A stretch of DNA of 64,000 bases, taken from NCBI GenBank assembly GCA_023974075.1, contig CM043791.1:7991767-8055766 (forward strand). The letters are read 5' to 3'. This document shows positions 31,390 to 43,856 of the stretch, piece by piece. The translations under genes and the position numbers were made by a program. The notes beneath the pieces are model-generated. The model saw only the letters and a list, made by a program, of their open reading frames with translations, searched no databases and had not been told where the DNA came from. Positions within the stretch are counted from its first letter, which is position 1. The number at the start of each line of letters is the position of its first letter. This stretch comes from Chaenocephalus aceratus (taxonomy: Eukaryota > Chordata > Actinopteri > Perciformes > Channichthyidae).

Positions 31390-32586
31390 TAGGGGTGTTG
31401 AAAATAATCGTTTCTACGATGCATTGCGATGCAGACGTGGACGATTCGGTCTCGATGCAGTGACGGAAGATAATCGGTTATAGCGTAGTAACGTTGCTTC
31501 CTGATTTTCCGGCCGCGGCTTTACTATAACGTTTTTTCTGTCACTTTAATATCAAATCGGTCGGTGACGCAGAGATCAGGGAACAGACGTGACAGCGGCA
31601 CAGCAACACGGAGCAGTCTGCTTTATCCACCAACACAAGAACACCAGTCCAGAACCAACATCAGAAGGACCCGCTCTGAATCACTCCGTGTCGCTGCGGC
31701 TCAGAGACACAGGGTCCCTGTGTCTCTGAGCCGCAGCGACACGGAGTGTGACAGGGTCAGGGATGTATGTTTTTCAAAAATAATCGCGTTACAATCATGT
31801 CAGGTTTTTGGTGGATTTAATTAAGTCTTGGATTGCAAAGTATGAATGTCCTCTAGCAATTTTCAGACGATATATACGTGTGTAAAGTTTGTGAAGGCAG
31901 GAGGAAAAAGCTTCCGCGATCACCGTCTCCTCTCCGTTCCTCCAAGCCCCGCCCCCTCCTGAAAATAATGAGTGACAGGCTGATAGTGACCCGATAGAAA
32001 CTTTATTATTCACTTAATCACTGAGATATAATGAAGCTAATTTAATCTCATACATTCATGGGATTTATGTAACAGTAAGACAGAGAATGTAAGTGTGCAC
32101 CCACATGCACTATTTTTGTTTGTATATGCTCTGTAAATACTCCTGTTGTCTGCTGTGTTCAGACTCAAGTCCTGTGTGCGATGCCACATTCAGGACATTC
32201 AGTGTCCTTTCTTTAACAGAAGACCGTTGCTAGAAGCTGCAGCTCGACTGCAGAAGCATTAGCTTTTTGTTTTTGAGGATGGAACAACTTCACAACCAGA
32301 TATAGGGAAGCTAGACCTATACAATTCATTTATTTTGGTTTATAAATTAATGTCAAGACATTTATGTTATTGATTTCTGAAGCACTTTCTAAATAATAAA
32401 AAGAGAGTTCATATGTATTTACTGCATGTATGCATTGATGAAAAATAAGCCATGTGCAGTAATATAGAAAATTGAGGATGCAAGGCATTGGTATGAATCG
32501 TGATGCACTGGGATATCGAACCGAATCGAATCGTTGACAGGATAATCGTAATCGAATCGTGAGACCAGTGAAGATGCACAGCCCTA
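31390..32586. mobile_element. Nested hAT element, exact 8-bp target duplication
   Basis: Left end TAGGGGTGTTGAAAATAATC and right end (reverse complement) TAGGGCTGTGCATCTTCACT; GCGGACAG is duplicated (31382-31389, 32587-32594). Subterminal AATCG-rich repeats are typical. It contains a 67-bp palindrome but no readable transposase. Confidence 0.93.
31682..31748. repeat. Perfect palindrome, 33+1+33
   Basis: The arm CACTCCGTGTCGCTGCGGCT... to ACAGGG is followed, after one T, by its exact reverse complement. Same 33+1+33 geometry as 19542-19608 but unrelated sequence. Confidence 0.97.
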
Positions 32587-34731
32587 GCGGACAGTACGTG
32601 GTATTTTATACTGTATATAACCTATTTATTGTTAATTCATGCCCTAACACAAGTGTTCTTAATGCACAAGAGAAACAAGGTGTTCAGACAAACAATCGGG
32701 TGCCCTTTGAGTCCCCCAAGCTTACTTCAACAATTTTAAATGAAAGGAAACTACAAAATGTATTTTAAAGCAATGAATTAATGAAACAGGTGTTTTGCAT
32801 TACAATGTAAACTAAATGCTATATAGATTTTGTTGTTAAAAGATGGTTGCTTAGTAGTACACAGACATAGCATGCACCTCACTAAGCATGTACAATTAAT
32901 ATTAATATTTAAACAAATCAAAATGCCATTATCCAAAATGTTGCTGCTATTATATCTGCTTGTCAACTTTAACTGATCAAAAAGAAATTCTGAAAAAATA
33001 CTTGAATTATCTATGAAATTGCAATATTGACACGTCCCTCAGTTTGTTTCAACCCCGTCAAGCCATACCATTTACCCTCCTATTAAGTTAAAATAATGGA
33101 TCAGTCCATGTGTGATCTGCATCTGCATTGAGGGAATTACATCACAAAAGTCTTCTGAAGAAAAGATGGCAAAGAAAGGCAAGTGTCAGTTTCTTTTCTT
33201 ATTTCAGTTTTTGTATTTTCAGATTAAGATTGACATGCTCAACATTTCAACTCTGTTATATGAATTAATAATAGTAAATAATTGTTTATTACAAAATAAA
33301 CAATAGTTTTGCAAAATATTACAATTGTGTAATGTCCTTGACTATGTGGTGCCATAGCTAAACAAGGTCTCATGGCTACTTTTTGTCAAAAAGTTCAACC
33401 CTGTTAAATTTTTTCAAGGAAATTCCTAGTAATTATTTATATTTTGTGCCCGAGGTGGTGGGAAATGTAAGTAGTCCACCACCAGATGTTGACCAAACAT
33501 TTTGGTTTCATTTTTCAAAGATGTAAAGACCCAAAAGGCAACCGATTCAGAGAATACTCAGAATTCTGCTTACTGTAAGTACAGTAAAAGTACTTAGTTA
33601 TAATTAAGTACACAAATGACATCACCCATCTCTTCAGAGAGCTAAAGGTGACCTGTGCAGCAACACGTTTCAATCAATATTTGTCAATACTAAGAGCTGC
33701 TAGATTGTGCTGCTGTGATGGATATGTAAGGAGAATAAGAACATACCATATGGTCCAGCTGGAGTCTCATCTGCCTCCTGATCACTGCCTCTTTCTGACA
33801 CTTCATCTGTATTCCAATCCTCACAGCCTACATGTCTTCTTCTTCACTAATGTCTTCATCTCCTCCTCTTCCTCCTGCTCTGACCCTCCTGGTCTCTTCA
33901 GTGAACTCTCTTTTCCTTTTCCTCTTTCTGTTCGTCCTGATCACTTCTCAGATATGTCTTTTTGTTGTTGTTGAATCACTCCTATACTCTGGCCTGCAAG
34001 AGTCTACTTGTGAAAAGCACTGGTACAAATGCTTGTATAACTTTACACGTTAGGGCCATGTAGCCTAGCTAATAAGTAGCATATCATAAATATAACATAA
34101 GAAAGTAGTTATCAAACGCACACAGGCTGTGTTTAGATCCAGTTTGACAGTAAAGGATGTATCCTGGTTTCATTGATCTGGCCTCATTGCTGTGATGTGT
34201 AGTTTACGTGGATTTAATAGTACTGCATAGTTTAGCAAAGTGATCGATCTCCCAGCTCTGTCTGCGTAGTATTTTGTAACGTAACGCCCCAAACAGCGCC
34301 CGTCTGTTAAACGCTATCGATTGAAACGGCTGCGTTTTATTAATATTTAGTTTCAAGCACTCGTCCTTAGTAAAAACAAAACTAGTGGAAGGGGAAATGC
34401 TCCCAGGGGAAGCTGATCCACCCTAGGTGTTGGGACAGCTCGTTCCCTCTCTGCAGCTGTGTGAGTCGCGGTCTGTGTGAACGCTGCTCCGCAGTTTAAT
34501 GCAGGGCCGTAGCTGCCTTTTTAACGGGCCTAAAATTATATTTAAAATGATTCACTTTTGACTAATGTAATGCTTGTTTCGTTGCTTGAGAAGCTTGTGG
34601 AAATAGTGTAGGTTTGTTTTAGTACAGTTTTAGGGAAACAAAAGTTAGGGGGCAGCTGGGGGGGCAAGGCTCTACAGTGGGGGGGGGCAGCTGCCCCCCC
34701 TTTCCCCCGTAGATCCGCCCCTGGAGAGAAT

Positions 34732-36301
34732 CCAGCTCAGTAGAGATGTAGCTGTTTGATTATTTGCTATGATGGCTTCCACTCTTAGATTTGCCTGAGG
34801 CACAGAGTCAGACTGCAGGGAAACAAGTGGCCGTGAGATTGCTTTGTGTGACTGCTGTTTGCCCTTTGGAGGAGTGGGTATTATCTGGAGTCTGCCACAG
34901 GCTGGAGCTTCATCAGCTCATGGAAGCAGATTGCTGTTTGATCGCTTCATGTGATTGCTGCTACCAGAAACATTGGCTTTGATACGAGCAGTGGTGGAAT
35001 GAGACATCAATTCAGGCCGGGAGTTTGACTCAGACCAATCGACCCAACGCAAACCACCAGACTAATCTTATAGGCTAACCTTACAGTATTTGTTGATGTA
35101 ATCAGTTCCATTGTAGCATTTGGCAACTGCGTTTATCTGGGAGGAAAGTCATCCGGATTCTATTATACAGACATTTGGGAAGGCCCAACAAGTAGTCATT
35201 TTACATCTTACAATAGTACATATAGGCTACACACAGCTTTTCAAATATTCAAAACCTTCCATGACTGAAAGTATATTATTACCATTTCCTTGGTAAGTGG
35301 AAAAGTGGAAGTCGAAATCAACGCGTTGACACTTTGCCTGATGCATGGATTCTGAGAGGCCCGTTAACCCATAAACTCCTTCCGATTAGCTAGTTTACCG
35401 CTGGTCATTGGTGATATCTTTTTTCAAATAGTTAAGCAATCTGCCTACTCGAAATAATCCAGTGTCCTCTAAAACTTCAAAATCGACCCAAAATTAATCA
35501 AAATCAGTCCACCGGGAATACAGAGAGACCACTTTCTGGTTAAAATGGCCATTTTCGGATCCTGAGAAGCGCAGAAATGGATTCAGCATCCTCAATAACC
35601 CCCTAAAAAAACACACTACCATTTTCCAAATCGACCAAGCCAATGTTTGAACTACTGCACTTATGCTATTTGTGCAAATTGCCCAAAATATGCAAGTTGG
35701 CATCCGTCATGTTCCATGTGCCGGGGATGCATATTATACATGTCTAACATACAACTTTGGGGTACTCAACATTTCAAGGTTCACAACAGGACTATTAGCT
35801 GGCAACTAGACTATGAAGCTGACAATAGGCCAAAAAAAGGTTGTCTGCAAAAAAAAGGCTAGACCAAGAAACGTCTCAGTACTCTCAATGGCCAGTCCGC
35901 CACCCGATATACTGTAAGGACCTACTGGAAAGTGATTAAAGTTACCAGGAAGGCTGAACTCCTCCATCAAGGAGAAAGCTGCAAATCATTATTTTCATTA
36001 TTAAACTCATCGTTTAGTGAATGAAATTGCACTTCTTCAGTCAGATAGTTTAAAAGACTCATTTTGACCTTCTCATCTTTCACAGAAAACGCTGACTTTC
36101 GGTGTAATACATTTGAATGTGGATGACATAATTCATTGCAGATTAATTGATTCTCTGCAAAGAATTGTGAGGAGAATAATTCCTTGGCATTCAGCCCCAG
36201 CGACATTCTGTATAAAACAAGCAAAGTTCTGGTTTCATCACCTTCGTTAGCACTTGGCCCTACTTTACCTTTTTCCTTTCCTTTAGTTCTCTAAGTCAAT
36301 A
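34732..36301. other. No gene; unclassified repeat at ~35750-35820
   Basis: CATACAACTTTGGGGTACTC and TAGCTGGCAACTAGACT near 35748-35815 have a diverged counterpart at about 49338-49402, so part of this is an old dispersed repeat. A hAT-like CAGTGGTGGAA end may lie at 34990. No gene seen. Confidence 0.45.
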
Positions 36302-36544
36302 GGTGCTTTCACACCGGAGTGCTTTTCCCAGGAATAGTTCCGATAGTTCCTGGGATTTTGCCGTTACACCAAAAAGTTCTGGAACTAGAACTTTTTTTGC
36401 GAACCTTTTCACCCCTTTTAGTCCCTGCTCGAGAGCAGAGGGGAGACAAAGTTTCCAATTTCTGATTGGCTGGGCGAATTGCAAACCACGCCCCGTAAAA
36501 CTCTGAAAAGTTTTTGTGAAGCCGCCATTTATTTGCTCGCATTA
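36302..36544. repeat. MITE fragment cut by LINE
   Basis: GGTGCTTTCACACCGGAGTG followed by TTCCTGGGA-type sequence resembles one end of a fish DNA-transposon MITE. It stops where the LINE at 36545 begins. Confidence 0.4.
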
Positions 36545-37433
36545 GGCAAGGCAAGGCAAGTTTATTTATATAGCACTTTTCAACACAAGGCAATTCAAAG
36601 TGCTTTACAAAAAATGAAAGACATTAAGCATTAAAAAAGAAAAGCTAATAAAATAAACATAAAAAAAAAATACATGGATAAAAGTTACAGTGCAGTCTAA
36701 GATATGAATAGTTCAATTAAAAGCAGCGACAAAAAGAAAAGTCTTCTTGCTGGATTTAAAAGTAGTCAGAGTTGCAGCAGACCTGCAGGTTTCTGGGAGT
36801 TTGTTCCAGATATTTGGAGCATAACAACTGAACGCTGCTTTACCATGTTTAGTTCTGACTCTGGGGACAGAAAGCTGACCAGTCCCTGAAGACCTGAGAG
36901 ATCTGGATGGTTCAATTTAGCAGGAGGTCAAATGTATTCTGGGCCTAAACCATTCAGTGCTTTATAAACCAGCAGCAGTATTTAGAAATCTATTCTTTGA
37001 CACACAGGAAGCCAGTGTAAAGACTTCAGAACAGGAGTGATGTGATCCACTTTCTTAGTGTTAGTGAGGACTCGAACAGCGGCGTTCTGGATCAGCTGCA
37101 GCTTCTAATAGATTTTTAGTGAGACCTGTGAAGACACCATTGCAGTAGTCGAGTCTACTGAAGATAAAAGCATGGACAAGTTTTTCCAAATCCTGCTGTG
37201 ACATTAGTCTTTTAATCCTAGATATATTCTTTAGGTGATAGTAGGCTGATTTAGTAACTGTTTTGATGTGACTGTTGAAACTCAGGTCAGAGTCCATGAC
37301 TACACCTAGATTTCTGGCTTTATCCGTTGGTTTGAACATTGCACACTGAAGCTCAGCGCTCACTTTTATACGTTCTGCCTTGGCTCCAAAAACCATTACC
37401 TCAGTTTTATCTTTGTTTTTGGTCAAAAAGGTT
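36545..37433 (-). mobile_element. CR1/L2-group LINE 3' part (antisense)
   Basis: The 3' end (left on +) reads GGCAAGGCAAGTTTATTTATA, then TCAAAGTGCTTTACA, a common fish LINE 3' terminus in reverse. The reverse-transcriptase C-terminal coding part lies at 37061-37426. It is 5'-truncated. Confidence 0.8.
37061..37426 (-). pseudogene. LINE reverse transcriptase C-terminal fragment
   Basis: Contains KDKTEVMVFGAKAE, then ARNLGVVMDSDLSFNSHIK, SAYYHLKNISRIKRLMSQQD and LVHAFIFSRLDYCNGVFTGL. These are the thumb and downstream landmarks shared by CR1/L2-type elements. Frame disrupted after AAADPERR. Confidence 0.85.
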
Positions 37434-39642
37434 GCAGACCCCTGTGTTAGGATATAGATATGAACTTCTCCTGCCTAAAGTTCCACAAGTAGCTCGTAAT
37501 TTTTTCAGCCATCCTTTGTGAAATCGCACTTTTTATGGACATATATTTGTTTTACTTTAACCAAACAACAATTAATACACATTTAAAATCTATATATTTT
37601 ATATTCATTAATAGTTACTTATCCATTCTCCATCACACACTACATATAATCTCACTAAGACAACACACCCCAATAGAAGTGTCCATGAAGATGCTTTCTA
37701 CTCTGCCTGTCAATTTACTGTAAAAAGAGTTTTGATGGTTCTGTCCATATAATTCAATTTTAGAATATTTATTTTTAACTTCATTAAATTGGTTTTGCAA
37801 AGCTGTTTTTGTAAGCGTTACTTTTGAAAGAAATTCAAACGCACTTAAGACAAGTAAGTATACCTAAGAAAAGTCTTGTAGGCTCTCCCATTTTTTTCTT
37901 ATGTACATTTAATCCACTTTGGAAAGTTTAACCAACTCTAAATATGCAGAAATATACCCATTTTCAACAAATACTTGGAGACTCTTGCCTTATTTCTTTA
38001 AGATCTAGCTAAGTAACAGTGCGACTGGACATTTTCTGGCGAATTGTTTTCCAACCGCTGTTGCTCGTAGGCAGATCGAATCCAACAAGGTCTGGTGCTT
38101 ATCAGCAGGACCCCCAGGAACCTGTTGATATGGAGAGCCAGGGAGAAATGGAGGCAGTGTCGGGTCATGGTAGTGTCTGATGGGGCTTCAGTCGTGTTTA
38201 GGCCTTGATTTACGGCTCCTTTTATGAATGCAACTGTGTTTGCAATGGTTTGATGGTCTCAGCAGGTGTGTGTTTTCTTGGAACTCATGTCTCAGTCTTC
38301 ACCATACCGTGTGCGACATTACTGCTTACTTCAGACATTCACTAATAAGTACACTTTGGATCTATTTGCCCTATCAGAAGGGGCTTCTCACCCTCTCTGT
38401 CGGTCGCTTATTCACCACTTTGGTCCAGACTGAAATAACTGCTGGATTGATTGCCTTGAACATTGCTGTAGACATTCATGTTCCTCGCAGGATTAATATT
38501 CTCTATTTACATTCCCGGAGGATAATCCTGAATGACTCTGGTGATCCCCTGGCATTTCTTTTAGGAACAGGTCCATGTCAGCAACAGCAAGAATAGTGAA
38601 ATCAGCAACATCCCAGCAGCTTGGTGCTTAAGTGCTAAATATCAACTGTTAGCATGCTAACATGCTAAAATGATGACTATGGCAAAAATACACTTGTTGT
38701 TCATAGTTGACTATAAATGTTTTTGATAATAATTTAAGCTTGGAAACCAATGCGGCAAGGCTGGACAATTGCAGGCTTAATACTAGATGGGAATGTGCCG
38801 GAAAGAGAGCAGGTAACAATGGAAAGAATATTGGGGCTAAATGGGGTGAAAAGGATTTCAAAAGCAAAGTGGGTAAGACATTTAGAGAGGAAGAGGATTT
38901 CATTGAGGGAACTGTTTTCTAGGGTTGACAGACCGATTGGTTACACATGAATGAAACAGGGCACTAGCTAATGAAATTGGCAGATTAAAATGATGGGTCA
39001 ACAGTTATCACCTCTCCTCCTTCCGGTTTATTGATAAAGTGACTGAGGAACTTTGCTGTGGTGACCTCAATATCAGAGTAGGGCCGATCATTAAGTCAAT
39101 TGGTCTGACATAAATGCTTTAGACTGAGGCTATTGGAGGACATCAGGTGGGAACATGTGTATTCCTGCTTGCTTTACCCTAGATTGAACGTTGAGGTTTT
39201 CATTAGACTCTTGGAGGAAGTTAATGAGTCGTTAAGCTAATCTTTTCTTTCCCAATTATATCTGCCTCCATGCACTTTCTTTCAACGGTCTTACCTGAGC
39301 ATTTCATCAGGTAGAGGGTTTGTGTAGCAATGTCTTTAAGAGGTGCAGTCTTATCTAGAATGCTGCTACATAATGGCCGCCAATAGGTATCCAAACAAAG
39401 AGCGTACAAGCACATTCAAATCACTAAAATTCTATTATATCTTGGTGCAATAACCGTCTCAAGTTAAGGATGTTCTTTCAGGATTTGATTTAGGTCTGTA
39501 AGTCAAAACAAATTGCTGAGATATAGTGCTTGGACTTTTTCAAATGTCATTATAGAGAGCGGACTTCTTCACCCTTTACCGATGGGATGAAATGTCACAA
39601 GCCTCACTCCCTTGGGATTACTGTACATGACCTCACTTTTAA
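37434..39642. other. No gene seen
   Basis: AT-rich, low-repeat DNA. The open frames at 38228-38596 and 38649-38950 lack recognisable motifs. Confidence 0.5.
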
Positions 39643-40065
39643 AGAGGCCCTATTATGCTTTTAGAGGTTTCCCCTTTCCTATTGGTGTTCTATAGGTTTG
39701 TGTGCATGTAAAAGGGCTCAAAATCCCCCCATGCTGGAAAGGCCTTCCATTGTACTCTGTGTTTACTTCATAACATTATGACATCACTAGGGAACACTTG
39801 CTCTTCTATTGGCTAACTCTACCAACACATTTACATGATAGACTAAAGTGTGGGACATCTCTAGTGGTTGACCAATCACAACAGAGCTGGCCAGGTAACC
39901 AATCAGAGCAGACTGGGCTCTGGTTTCAGACAGAGGGTGAAAAGAGGTGCTGCAGCACAGTTTGAGAAAAAGAAAGAGCTTTTTGAACATTAAAGCATGG
40001 AGACATGTCACTGTATAGACACTTAATACAAATATGAACCTGCGAATGAGCAGAATATGTCCTCT
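39643..40065 (+). mobile_element. Complete TTAA MITE
   Basis: AGAGGCCCTATTATGC at the left and AGAGGACATATTCTGC at the right (reverse complement) abut TTAA (39639-39642, 40066-40069). It contains CCAATCAGAGCAGACTGGGC, TTTCAGACAGAGGGTGAAAA, GGTGCTGCAGCACAG and AAAGAGCTTTTTGAACATTA. Reference copy for fragments at 17251, 42420, 58908, 60116, 61095 and 62126. Confidence 0.88.
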
Positions 40066-40324
40066 TTAAAAACATCACACCTATTTACAAAAACAGAGAG
40101 TTTTATTTATACACATTTGTTTTTGCTGCACAATATTTTGCAGCCATTGGTGTGAAACGATCAGATCTACTCCCCTGGCAGTGGGACCAGACAGGAAGGA
40201 CATGCAGTAGCTGATGATTGGGCTTCGATGATGTCAGCTCAGGGGGAAATGGGCCAATGTTGAAATGTCCTTGGGTAAAATACTTAATCCCAATTTGGTT
40301 TCATAGGCATTTTAAGGGAATTAA
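40066..40324. other. Spacer
   Basis: No feature recognised. Confidence 0.4.
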
Positions 40325-41790
40325 TTCAAATTGAAAAGCTTTTATTGTCATTGTACAGAATACAACAAGATTTATCGTCACTGCTCCAGCGAGTGCTTTA
40401 AAAACAGACATATTAAAACACAGATTAAAAGGTCTGACAGTTTCGACCAGCAAGTAGTGCACACAGCTTCGGATCGTCATGTAGAGTAGATGACCAGGAT
40501 TAATAAATAAATAAATGAATAAAATAGAATTATGATAAAATATATATGTATATTATATACATAGGGACAGACCATGATTATTGCACAGTGGGGATATGGG
40601 GAGTTATTTTTGTGTGTTTAATGTCCCAATGGCCCATGGGAAGAAACTGTTTATGAATCTGGAGGAGCGGGCTTTCAGGGAACGGTAGCGCCGGCCCGAG
40701 GGCAACAGGTCAAACAGGTGACGGGCTGGGTGGGATGAGTCCTTCAGGGTGGGACTGGTCCTCCTGAGGCAGCGAGAGCTGGTGACGTCTTCCAGGGAGG
40801 GCAGAGGGCAGCCAATAATCCTCTGGGCCGTGTTAATGACCCTCTGCAGAGCCTTCCTGTCGGCAGCCGAGCACCCTGCATACCAAGCAGAGATGCAGTA
40901 TGTGAGGACGCTCTCAACTGTAGAGCGATAGAAGGTCACCAGCAGCTTCTGATTCAGATGGTTCTTTCTGAGCAGTCTCAGGAAGTACAGTCGCTGCTGG
41001 GCCTTCTTGATCACTGCCGTGGTGTTTGTGGACCAGGTGAGCTCCTGGGAATTGAAATGAAGGCACCCTCTCTACACAGTCCCCGTTAATGTAGAGGGGG
41101 GCGTGGTCTATGCTGGTTCTCCTGAAATCGATAATAATTTCTTAGTTTTTATTGAGTTTAGCAGTAGGTTGTTGACCGCGCACCACTCCGTCAGTTTCTG
41201 GACCTCCTCTCTATAGGCCGTCTCATCACTCCTGAGACGAGCCCGATGACGGTGGTGTCGTCTGCATATTATGGTGTTTGAAGGGTAGGTGGGAGAGCAG
41301 TCGTGCGTGTATAAGGCATACAGGAGTGGACTCAGCACACAGCCCTGGGGAGCTCCAGTGCTGAGTGTTTAGGGTGGAAGAGAGATGGGAGCCCAGTTTC
41401 ACACATTGTGGTCTGTTTGTGAGGAATCCTTTATCCAGGCACAGGTGGAGGGGGGGGGCAGGTGGAGGTCAATACGTTTATTGATGAGGATGTCAGGGAT
41501 GATGGTGTTGAAGGCTGAGCTGTAATCTATGAAGCGAAGCCTAGCATAGTTTCCTGGATGTTCCAGGTGGCTTAGTGTGGTGTGGAGGGTTATGGCAATG
41601 GCATCCTCCGTGGAGCGGTTTGGCCTGAAGACAAACTGATGAGGATCGAAGGCTGAGGGGAGGCAGGCCTTGATGTGATGTGAGACCAGCCGCTCAAAGC
41701 ATTTCATAACCACCGATGTTAGGGCAATGAAGTTATTTAGGCTGCTGTTGCTTTGGGGGCGGGGATTATGATTGCTGATTTTAAGCATGA
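40325..41790 (-). mobile_element. CR1/Rex1-like LINE, 3' half (antisense), decayed
   Basis: Reading on minus from 41788: SNSSLNNFIALTSVVMKCFE, FVFRPNRSTEDAIAITLHTT and RLRFIDYSSAFNTIIPDIL (palm motif A). After a gap come MLSPLLYALYTHDCSPTYPS (motif B region) and YREEVQKLTEWCAVNNLLLN. Then IKKAQQRLYFLRLLRKNHLN, TFYRSTVESVLTYCISAWYA and FDLLPSGRRYRSLKARSSRF lie at 41014-40604. The YADD box is disrupted. The 3' end gives AATGACAATAAAAGC at about 40335. Frameshifts divide it into three open pieces. Confidence 0.87.
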
Positions 41791-42419
41791 TGGGAGATTA
41801 AATTGTAACTAAGTCACTAAATGACAAGTAACACAATATCTGTCCATTGAGGGCAATAATTGTAGTTTGTGAATACAAAAAAAGCGAAGATAATAAACTA
41901 CAGCTCTCTGTTTGATGCAGGGTTTGTTCAGGACTATTTCTTGCCTCTCTAGCACTTGTGAGTCAACCACCTGAGACTCCAGGAATCTCTGCTCCCAGCC
42001 AAGAAATAGCGCCACACATACCTCTGTAAAACAGTTGTGCTGGTTGGCAGATGATCCCTTTTGGAAGAGCTGCTGGCTCCAGCTGTATATTTAGTGTACA
42101 GACATGAAAGTGGTATTGATCCTTTCAATAAGCATCCCGCTCCATACAGAAGATGAAGAGGACCCTCTAAAACAAGTGGGACCTTTGAAGTCTCTCTCCT
42201 TCAGAAGATGTTAGACGGCAATGGTCTCACAGCCACTTTCACTAATAGTCCATTCAATATGTGGGTCTATAATCTTGGTTTGGGAAAATGATTCATGTGT
42301 TAAGCTTTCATCATAGCTTTAAATAGGCTCTTACTGAGATATATGAATAATAATGGGATAACTATTGGAGATGTCGCTAACCAATCATATGGAGAGCAGT
42401 TAGATATATTATGCTCATG
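41791..42419. other. No gene seen
   Basis: Non-coding sequence between LINE and MITE. Confidence 0.5.
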
Positions 42420-42726
42420 ATCAGGTTGAATTTGTTTTTTATGCCGTCACTGGGACATGTCTCCATGCTTTAGTGTTCAAAAAGCTCTTTACTGTTCTCA
42501 TACTGCCTGTGCTGCAGCACCTCTTTTCACCCTCTGTCTGAAACCAGAGCCCAGTCTGCTCTGATTGGTTAGCTGGCCGGCTCTGTTGTGATTGGTCAAC
42601 CACTTAGAGATGTCCAACCCCTTAGCCACGTCCAATGTGTTGGAGTTCTAGCCAATAGAAGAGTTAGTGTCCTTCTGGAGGGAACTTTGGGATTTTAGCC
42701 TTTACAAACCATTTAGCACAAACAAC

Positions 42727-43793
42727 TAGGGGTGTAACGGTTCACAGAAGTCACGGTTCGGTTCATACCTCGGGTTGGGGGTCACGGTTCGGTACGGGTT
42801 CGGTCCAACAAGGAAAAGCAAAACAAGTCCAAATGCATTTTTTTTTTGCTGTTATTTATTTTTAACAGTAGTTCAAGTTTTGGTATGAAAATAAGGAACT
42901 CTAACATTTGGAATCGTTAACTGTATTACACAGTTAAAAACAAACCACAAACAGTAACACGCACACTCAGATGGCCATATTATCTATAATGGCTGATGTC
43001 AAACAAAAGGTTAAATAAGCTGAACAACTAAAAAGAATGTCTTGAAAATATTAAAATAAATAATAAGAACGTGTTTCAATCACAATCAATAAAAGGCAAT
43101 ACAGAACTGTATAACATCTCCTGATGTCACAATATAAAATAATACAATGATAAATATATAACAAAATAAAATCTGTACCTTTAGGAGCAATGTCTAACAT
43201 GTGTAATTAACTTGTGAGTGTGTGAGGCCATTATGCCTAAATAAAGGTACTCAAGCTTTACTCTATTTTCAAGTTTTTCTTCAAAAAGATGAGTTTGTCG
43301 ACGTTGTCAGCAGTGAGGGCAGATCTGTTGGCGGTAACTATGTCACCTGCCGTCGAGGAAACCCTCTCGCTGGGGACTGAGACTGACTCGGACCGCACCG
43401 CTGTCGAACAACGCCGACACACCGTCCTCGTCCGATCCACAACTCGCACCCCATCGTTGTTGTAGTCCACAGGGAACCCGAAATGTTCCCACACAGCTGA
43501 TTTAAAAGAAGCAGGTGGGTCTTCTAGCTCCTGTGTGTTGTGTGAACTCGCCATATTAGCTACTAACTGTTCTTCTTCATGTATTGTGTTCGTTGTGTTT
43601 TGTTCTTGTTCTTCATTTGTTATTTACGGGCGACTGGCTTTTAGGCGCAATACCGCCCCCTGGATTATATATAGTGTAATACTGCCCTGAGTGACAGACT
43701 TTTTTCCCACTCATAAAAAAAGGCGTGTTCGCCGTGTGAATGCATGTGACGTCCGAACCGTGACGGTACGGGACGAATACCGTTACACCCCTA
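42727..43793. mobile_element. hAT element, exact 8-bp target duplication, small intact ORF
   Basis: The left end is TAGGGGTGTAACGGTTCACA and the right end (reverse complement) is TAGGGGTGTAACGGTATTCG. CAAACAAC is duplicated (42719-42726, 43794-43801). At 1067 bp it is an internal-deletion derivative carrying the mini-ORF at 43258-43554. Confidence 0.96.
43258..43554 (-). CDS. 98-residue BED-finger/hAT-C fusion ORF
   Basis: Residues ~16-53 (SFKSAVWEHFGFPVDY..., VVDRTRTVCRRCSTAV) match the first half of a BED zinc finger: aromatic WEHFG and the Cys pair, with the His pair missing. Residues ~61-95 (PSERVSSTAGDIVTANRSAL, TADNVDKLIFLKKNL) match the C-terminal dimerisation region of ZBED-like hAT transposases. 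The whole catalytic core is deleted and the two ends are fused in frame from ATG to TAG. Known hAT-C regions mediate dimerisation. Whether this peptide is made, or interferes with transposase by competing for dimers, is speculation. The half finger argues against DNA binding. Confidence 0.6.
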   Translation of the reverse strand: MASSHNTQELEDPPASFKSAVWEHFGFPVDYNNDGVRVVDRTRTVCRRCSTAVRSESVSVPSERVSSTAGDIVTANRSALTADNVDKLIFLKKNLKIE

Positions 43794-43856
43794 CAAACAA
43801 CCTATATAATACATTACAGGAAAGGGAAAACACCCCAACAAAATGTATTCTGTCCT

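Larger units (their letters stand above)
31307..34723. mobile_element. hAT element, exact 8-bp target duplication, hosts a second hAT
   Basis: TIRs are CAGTGGCGGTTCTAG (left) and CAGGGGCGGATCTAC (right, reverse complement). GAGAGAAT is duplicated (31299-31306, 34724-34731). Beyond the nested element at 31390-32586 the interior (32595-34700) has no transposase I can recognise; open frames there are serine-rich or AT-rich and unconvincing. Confidence 0.93.
42420..43856 (-). mobile_element. TTAA-type MITE interrupted by a hAT
   Basis: The first part (to 42726) has GGGACATGTCTCC, CAGAGCCCAGTCTGCTCTGA and the paired TGATTGGT motifs. The remainder resumes after the hAT at 43802 with TATATAATACATTACAGGAA and AAACACCCC, the family's other end. 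Exact termini are blurred; the right end meets an L2 LINE. Confidence 0.75.

Noticed and set aside
33648..34053. Overlapping Ser/Phe-rich open frames inside the 31307 hAT
   Set aside because: Low-complexity T/C-rich composition, no hAT or other domain motifs.
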